Origin: a virus
Reading direction: 5' to 3' (one strand)
Length of the DNA stretch: 64,000 nt
IMG/VR virus record: IMGVR_UViG_3300032050_000004
Span: 124,001 to 188,000 of that record
Under the pieces are notes generated by a model. That model was not told where the DNA came from, searched no databases, and was given only the letters and a program-made list of their open reading frames with translations. Positions 60,047 through 64,000 of this stretch are shown piece by piece; position 1 is the stretch's first letter, and each line of letters begins with the position of its first letter. The translations under genes and the position numbers were made by a program.

Positions 60047-60457
60047 TTATTTTACAATTTTTAAATTATCAAGAACTATTTTTGCAGAATCATTTTCAAC
60101 TACAGTCTTCATACGAACAACCTTATTTGTTGCCATAATATTAGCATTGTATGAAAGGATATAATACTTACCATCCGTAGTCTTATTTATAATTTTTATT
60201 TTATATCCAAAATCACAGTTCTGGTAGTAATCTAAAATATTATCTTTTCCATATTTTTTAATAGATTCCTGAGAAGTAAATTTTAACATTTCATCATACC
60301 TACCAAGTCTGTATAATGTCTGGAAAAACTGTCCAAAATTAGTTCCCATCATAAATGAGGGGTTGGAAAATGGTTTATTAGAATCAACTGAACTTTGAGC
60401 GTTTGTTTGAGTCGATCCGACAAAAATTATGAACAATATAATAATAGTGCGTTTCAT
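60047..60457 (-). CDS. Secreted NTF2-like small protein
   Basis: A 136-residue exported protein. Signal peptide KRTIIILFIIFVGSTQTNAQ with a cleavage site after NAQ. The mature part (FGQFFQTLYRLGRYDEMLKF, TSQESIKKYGKDNILDYYQN, then YKIKIINKTTDGKYYILSYN and KIVLDNLKIVK) has the helix-then-sheet arrangement of NTF2-like, DUF4783/DUF4878-type periplasmic proteins common in Bacteroidota. Probably host-derived. Role in infection unknown. Confidence 0.68.
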   Translation of the reverse strand: MKRTIIILFIIFVGSTQTNAQSSVDSNKPFSNPSFMMGTNFGQFFQTLYRLGRYDEMLKFTSQESIKKYGKDNILDYYQNCDFGYKIKIINKTTDGKYYILSYNANIMATNKVVRMKTVVENDSAKIVLDNLKIVK

Positions 60458-60537
60458 CGTTTTTTCTAATTTAAACGCACTTTTTAAACGGAAAGTTACA
60501 TATTTTTATGTATTTTATTGATTATCAATAAGTTACA

Positions 60538-60729
60538 CTATTCTTCATTTTTAAAAAATTCCCTAATTAATAGAAAAATAAGACCAAAAATTGCAATAAT
60601 ATTAATAGAAGCTATTAAATAAAGGATCCATTTATAAGTAAAAATTAAGTATAGGAAAAGAAACATCAAAAATATAGCAAATATATAACTTGCTAATTGG
60701 GCAATTTTGTCCTCTAAGAGCATTTTCAT
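60538..60729 (-). CDS. Small two-helix membrane protein
   Basis: A 63-residue protein with two membrane helices, around 10-32 (LASYIFAIFLMFLFLYLIFT) and 35-56 (ILYLIASINIIAIFGLIFLL), joined by a short KW loop and ending in a charged EFFKNEE tail. It overlaps the upstream gene by four bases (ATGA), so translation is coupled. A holin or immunity-type membrane peptide is possible but there is no specific signature. Confidence 0.65.
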   Translation of the reverse strand: MKMLLEDKIAQLASYIFAIFLMFLFLYLIFTYKWILYLIASINIIAIFGLIFLLIREFFKNEE

Positions 60730-61514
60730 TTAAACTGGAATTGAACTATCTTCAAATCTACGAAAGAATCCCGATTTTTCAAATTTTGTCTAATTTCTAT
60801 TCCACCAATATTCATATTAAATTTCTTACTATTGAATACTATCGGCTCTAAACCAGCTTTTGCAACAATTCCACCGTTGATTAAATCATAGTTTGCTCCA
60901 ACATAAGGTTTATAATTAAACTCCCATTTTTTCGCTTTACCCGGTAAAACATAAGTCAAAGATTTATTAATTTTTAAACTATCTCCGGTTGTTCTATTAT
61001 AGGCAGTAACAAAGACTTGAACTTTAGTATTATCTTTTGGATCAGGATTAGCTTGTACAGTGGTTAATTCTATTTCCTGTGGAACAACAATTAAAAGCGA
61101 TGAATCACCGTTCAAAGGTACAACCTTAGCAGTTTTAGTGATAATCCCATCCTGATTCAAAAATAAAGCACTATCACCCTCGATAACAAAACTACTTTTA
61201 GTTATAGTAGTTGTAGAGTTCTCTATTTTAAGGTTTTTCATTTCACCCCTAACAGCTTGGGGAATCATGTTCTTAATATCATTAAATTGTTTATTTAATG
61301 CAGTATTAAATACTTTATCAAATAGTCCCGGTTGAGCAACTACCTGTACCTCAGATTTTGCACTAACACTATCAGATAATGTTTTAAATTGATTATCTAC
61401 ATCGCTATTCAAATTAGTAACTTGATCTTGCATTTTTGACATTTTCCAATTAAAGAAAAATACCACTCCAGCCATCAATAGCCCAAAAAATACATAGTCT
61501 TTTATTTTGCTCAT
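60726..61514 (-). CDS. Membrane-anchored periplasmic protein
   Basis: An unrecognised 262-residue protein. One N-terminal membrane helix (YVFFGLLMAGVVFFFNWKMS) is followed by a coiled coil (MQDQVTNLNSDVDNQFKTLS) and a beta-rich C-terminal domain from about 100 (NSTTTITKSSFVIEGDSALF, NKSLTYVLPGKAKKWEFNYK, PYVGANYDLINGGIVAKAGL). The last part resembles porin-like strands found in Bacteroidota phage envelope proteins. The anchor plus coiled coil could also suit a second spanin-type protein. A TATTTATT box lies 18 bases upstream. Confidence 0.68.
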   Translation of the reverse strand: MSKIKDYVFFGLLMAGVVFFFNWKMSKMQDQVTNLNSDVDNQFKTLSDSVSAKSEVQVVAQPGLFDKVFNTALNKQFNDIKNMIPQAVRGEMKNLKIENSTTTITKSSFVIEGDSALFLNQDGIITKTAKVVPLNGDSSLLIVVPQEIELTTVQANPDPKDNTKVQVFVTAYNRTTGDSLKINKSLTYVLPGKAKKWEFNYKPYVGANYDLINGGIVAKAGLEPIVFNSKKFNMNIGGIEIRQNLKNRDSFVDLKIVQFQFK

Positions 61515-61532
61515 TTTATTAAATTATATACT

Positions 61533-61540
61533 AATAAATA
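61533..61540 (-). promoter_or_regulatory. Candidate late promoter box (leftward)
   Basis: TATTTATT on the minus strand, 18 bases upstream of the 262-residue gene, in a 73-base divergent intergenic region. Confidence 0.4.
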
Positions 61541-61572
61541 ATTTGTTTTTTTAATTTTAATAAATTATAGAT

Positions 61573-61580
61573 TATTTATA
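61573..61580 (+). promoter_or_regulatory. Candidate late promoter box (rightward)
   Basis: TATTTATA, 7 bases before the CCA-adding enzyme ATG; closer than usual. Confidence 0.3.
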
Positions 61581-61587
61581 TTTAACC

Positions 61588-62760
61588 ATGGAAATAAGAG
61601 AATTAATAAAAAAAGTAATTAAAGAGTCTTTTTTAACAGAAAATGAAGTTAAAAGAATAGATTTTAGCTACCCTTTACCTGATGATTTAAATAAATTGAA
61701 GAATTATTTCGATGAGAATAATTTTGAACTTTTTGTAGTAGGTGGAGCCGTGCGTGATATGATCTTAGGTAAGGAACCTAAAGACATAGATTTAGTATCT
61801 GATGCTACTCCTGATGACGTAAAAAGGATTTTACCAGATGAATATAGAATAATTCCCAAAGGAGAAGCTTTTGGTATCCTTCAAATAATTACTCCAGAAG
61901 GTGGTGATTACGAGATTGCTCGTTATCGTGAGGATATTGGAAAAAAAGATGGAAGAAGACCAGATTCGGTCAAATTTTCTACTATTGATTCAGATGCTTT
62001 AAGAAGGGATTTAACAATTAATGCTCTATATTACGATATAAATAAAAATCAAATTATAGATTTTGTTAATGGTTATGAAGATATTCTCAAAAGAAATATT
62101 AAAACTGTTGGTAAAGCAGAAGATAGATTTGAAGAGGATCGATTAAGAATATTGAGAGCATTTAGATTTGCAGCTAGATTTAATTCAAACTTAGATCAGG
62201 ATATAATAGAGGCTTTAAGAAAAAATAATTCTCTAAAAGGGGTATCTGAAGAGAGAATTAGAGATGAATTCCTTAAAGGTATAAAAAGTGCTCAATCTGT
62301 TGTAAAATTCCTTACCGATTTAGAAAATTATGGATTACTAAAACAAATTTTAGATGATTTGAATTATAGTCAATCTGAATTCGTAGAATCAAAAGATTAT
62401 ATCGTGTTATTGGCTAATTTACTTAAAAATAATCCAGTTCATAAAATTCAAACTATTCTTAATAATCTTAAATATACAACTGATGAAATAAGAAAAATTA
62501 TTTTCCTTGTTTTGTTTTTAAATTTCGATCCTGAATCTGTATATAATTTTAAAGTAAAAGAAAATGTTTCGAAAATATCTCCAGAAGAATTAAAGGAATT
62601 TGCCAGAATAAATTCTATAAATTCAAATATGGTAGATAAATTCATAGATTTTAAATTATCTGTTTCAGGGGATGAACTTTTACAGAAGGGATTCAAGGGA
62701 GCATCATTAGGAAAAGAAAAAGAAAGATTAGAGACTGTTAACTTCCTTGATACTCTTTAG
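61588..62760 (+). CDS. cca: CCA-adding tRNA nucleotidyltransferase with extra N-terminal leader
   Basis: A 390-residue class II nucleotidyltransferase that adds or repairs the 3' CCA of tRNAs. The head domain is clear: FELFVVGGAVRDMILGKEPK with catalytic DID just after, then RRDLTINALYYD, and the neck VGKAEDRFEEDRLRILRAFR and SEERIRDEFLKG. The body and tail are shorter than in bacterial enzymes. Unusually, the first 18 residues (MEIRELIKKVIKESFLTE) form an amphipathic leader ending in a possible gp21 cleavage site, much like other head-associated proteins here. No tRNA gene is seen in this window. Packaging of the enzyme in the virion is inference. Confidence 0.85.
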   Translation: MEIRELIKKVIKESFLTENEVKRIDFSYPLPDDLNKLKNYFDENNFELFVVGGAVRDMILGKEPKDIDLVSDATPDDVKRILPDEYRIIPKGEAFGILQIITPEGGDYEIARYREDIGKKDGRRPDSVKFSTIDSDALRRDLTINALYYDINKNQIIDFVNGYEDILKRNIKTVGKAEDRFEEDRLRILRAFRFAARFNSNLDQDIIEALRKNNSLKGVSEERIRDEFLKGIKSAQSVVKFLTDLENYGLLKQILDDLNYSQSEFVESKDYIVLLANLLKNNPVHKIQTILNNLKYTTDEIRKIIFLVLFLNFDPESVYNFKVKENVSKISPEELKEFARINSINSNMVDKFIDFKLSVSGDELLQKGFKGASLGKEKERLETVNFLDTL

Positions 62761-62770
62761 TTTTTTCGAC

Positions 62771-62778
62771 TATTTATT
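62771..62778 (+). promoter_or_regulatory. Possible late promoter box abutting a start codon
   Basis: CTATTTATT context, 3 bases before ATG 62782. Confidence 0.25.
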
Positions 62779-62781
62779 TAC

Positions 62782-63798
62782 ATGAAAAAGGATAAAATTC
62801 CCGGAGGCAAAGCAAAAGGCAAATCTTTAAAAGATATTGCGATTATGCACTGTAAATCTGATTCAAAAAACAAATCAGATGAAAGAAAAATTGAAAAAAT
62901 GTTAGACCATTTAAAGTTGGAATTAAAAAAAGGGATTAAAACTGAATTGGAACATACAACCAGTGAAGAATTTGCCAAAGAAATAGCTATGGATCATTTA
63001 TATGAAGATCCAAAATATTATACAAAACTTTTAAAAATTGAAGAAATGAAAAAAACAAAAAAAATAAACATCAACGATATATCTGAAATGGTTAAGAAAG
63101 CTCTTAATGAAGAATTTGTTGGTGGTGTAAATTATGATAATGTTTTAGCAACTGAACTAAAAGAAAAAGTTGGTGATTTAAGCAAATTAACTCCTTATGT
63201 TTTAGAACTAGGTAATGAAATTCAATCAGATTCATCTGGTAAAATTCATGTTTATGATGAGGGAAAAAAAGTTAAGATATTCAACAATATTGATGACTTT
63301 TTAAAAGGTATCAAATACGGTCCTGTTAGAATTACCGAAGAAGATTCTTCAATGCCACATAAAGATCATGAAGCTATGATGGCAAAAGGAGAAATCAGAG
63401 ATATGGTTAAAAATGCAAAAGAAGTTTATAAAATGATTCAACCCGGTGATGAACTTCCCGGATGGATTTCTGCTTATATTACTTTAGCTTCAGATTATAT
63501 GCATAGCATCGCTGAATACATGACTGAAAAACATAGTGGTGGTGAAGAACTAACTGAAGATACAGAAGATGCACCAAAGAAATTAACAATGGATCAATTT
63601 TGTGAATGGTTAGGTTTGCCAACAGATAAAGTTCAATTAGGAATTGAAATTGCAAAGGTTTCAGACCCGGATGGAGCATACACTCACTTACAGGATATGG
63701 GTGAAGATGAAGCAGCGGAAGCAATAGAAGCCATATATTTTGAACATGGTTCTCTTAAAGAAGCAATTGCTGCTTGTAAAGAAGATTTAGGCATTTAA
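62782..63798 (+). CDS. Multi-domain phage protein with DUF5661-like N-terminus
   Basis: A 338-residue acidic protein. Residues about 5-75 (KIPGGKAKGKSLKDIAIMHC, KLELKKGIKTELEHTTSEEF, DHLYEDPKYYTKL) match a small domain widespread in phage proteins (DUF5661, named tentatively). An amphipathic segment ININDISEMVKKALNEEF near 93-110 matches the leader motif. Next comes a helical module, KGEIRDMVKNAKEVYKMIQP with GDELPGWISAYITLASDYMH, typical of virion proteins of large phages. The C-terminal 75 residues are an acidic helical domain with FCEWLGLPTDKVQLGIEIAK. A terminator follows directly. Function unknown; probably head-associated. Confidence 0.7.
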   Translation: MKKDKIPGGKAKGKSLKDIAIMHCKSDSKNKSDERKIEKMLDHLKLELKKGIKTELEHTTSEEFAKEIAMDHLYEDPKYYTKLLKIEEMKKTKKININDISEMVKKALNEEFVGGVNYDNVLATELKEKVGDLSKLTPYVLELGNEIQSDSSGKIHVYDEGKKVKIFNNIDDFLKGIKYGPVRITEEDSSMPHKDHEAMMAKGEIRDMVKNAKEVYKMIQPGDELPGWISAYITLASDYMHSIAEYMTEKHSGGEELTEDTEDAPKKLTMDQFCEWLGLPTDKVQLGIEIAKVSDPDGAYTHLQDMGEDEAAEAIEAIYFEHGSLKEAIAACKEDLGI

Positions 63799-63818
63799 AT
63801 AAATTTATTTTTTTACAT

Positions 63819-63852
63819 AACCATAGTTTTTTATTAAACTATGGTTTTTTTT
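63819..63852 (+). terminator. Rho-independent terminator
   Basis: AACCATAGTTT and AAACTATGGTT form a perfect 11-bp stem followed by a T tract. Confidence 0.88.
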
Positions 63853-63875
63853 ATTTAAATAATATCTTTATATTA

Positions 63876-64000
63876 ATGAAAAAGGACATAATTATTTTTC
63901 ACCACAGTTATTTAGTAAATAATTGGTTAGAAATTATGAGTGAACAACTAGACCTTTTAAAGAAAAGCGAACTTTATGAAAATGCTCAACAAATACATTT
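63876..64000 (+). CDS. Partial gene at window end, unknown
   Basis: Open frame from ATG 63876 through the end of the window (41 full codons). The N-terminus KKDIIIFHHSYLVNNWLEIM is a beta strand followed by a helix, with a His-His pair. Similar starts occur in putative glycosyltransferase-like proteins of capsule or surface loci, but too little is visible to assign. It follows a strong terminator, so it begins a new transcription unit. Confidence 0.55.
   Translation, partial: MKKDIIIFHHSYLVNNWLEIMSEQLDLLKKSELYENAQQIH

Noticed and set aside
60458-60537. Search for a small gene or RNA in the 80-base gap.
   Set aside because: No hairpin with U tract, no open frame and no recognisable RNA motif.

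Overview
The window is a stretch of an AT-rich (roughly 70% A+T by eye) genome of a large tailed phage with a contractile, T4-related virion plan. T4-type landmarks are a DnaB/gp41-like helicase, a UvsX/RecA recombinase, a flap-type 5'-3' exonuclease, two gp26-like baseplate proteins, and the head block prohead protease (gp21) - acidic scaffold (gp22) - major capsid protein (gp23). The host is probably a member of the Bacteroidota (flavobacteria-like). A secreted protein in the lysis block has the composite architecture and C-terminal end of type IX secretion cargo, a small Hc1-type histone is present, recognisable Shine-Dalgarno sites are rare, and the ribonucleotide reductase is class II.

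Layout. 1-8.1 kb (minus strand): nucleotide and DNA metabolism, with a partial class II ribonucleotide reductase, helicase, exonuclease, recombinase and a divergent family A polymerase, plus small unknown genes. 8.2-29.0 kb (minus): tail block with a 1739-residue baseplate protein carrying two cell-wall hydrolase domains, a LysM-like wedge protein, a 2580-residue protein made mostly of roughly 85 copies of a 22-residue repeat, and a 2505-residue tape measure with about 25 copies of a 56-residue hydrophobic repeat. 29.1-35.2 kb (minus): small accessory and baseplate genes, a histone-like protein and a Vsr-like nuclease. 35.3-38.5 kb (plus): overlapping lysis operon (two holin-like paralogues, nested spanin pair, T9SS-like surface protein, holin). 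38.5-41.9 kb (minus): a full-length bacterial-type DnaE polymerase. 42.0-51.5 kb (plus): fibre block with LamG, collagen-like and beta-helix proteins; one fibre gene is cut by an in-frame TAA. 51.5-59.2 kb: head block. 59.3-61.5 kb (minus): small secreted and membrane proteins. 61.6-64 kb (plus): CCA-adding enzyme and head-associated-looking proteins.

How it may work together. Early genes supply dNTPs, recombination and two polymerases of different families. Most virion genes have a TATTTATT-like box 13-29 bases upstream of their start, and the replication genes do not, so this is a candidate late promoter. Several unrelated proteins, including the CCA-adding enzyme, share a short amphipathic segment followed by a possible gp21-type cleavage site, which suggests packaging into the head. 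No gap longer than 300 bases lacks a gene. I saw no tRNA, CRISPR array, insertion sequence or reverse transcriptase. Portal, terminase, sheath and tube genes are not in this window.
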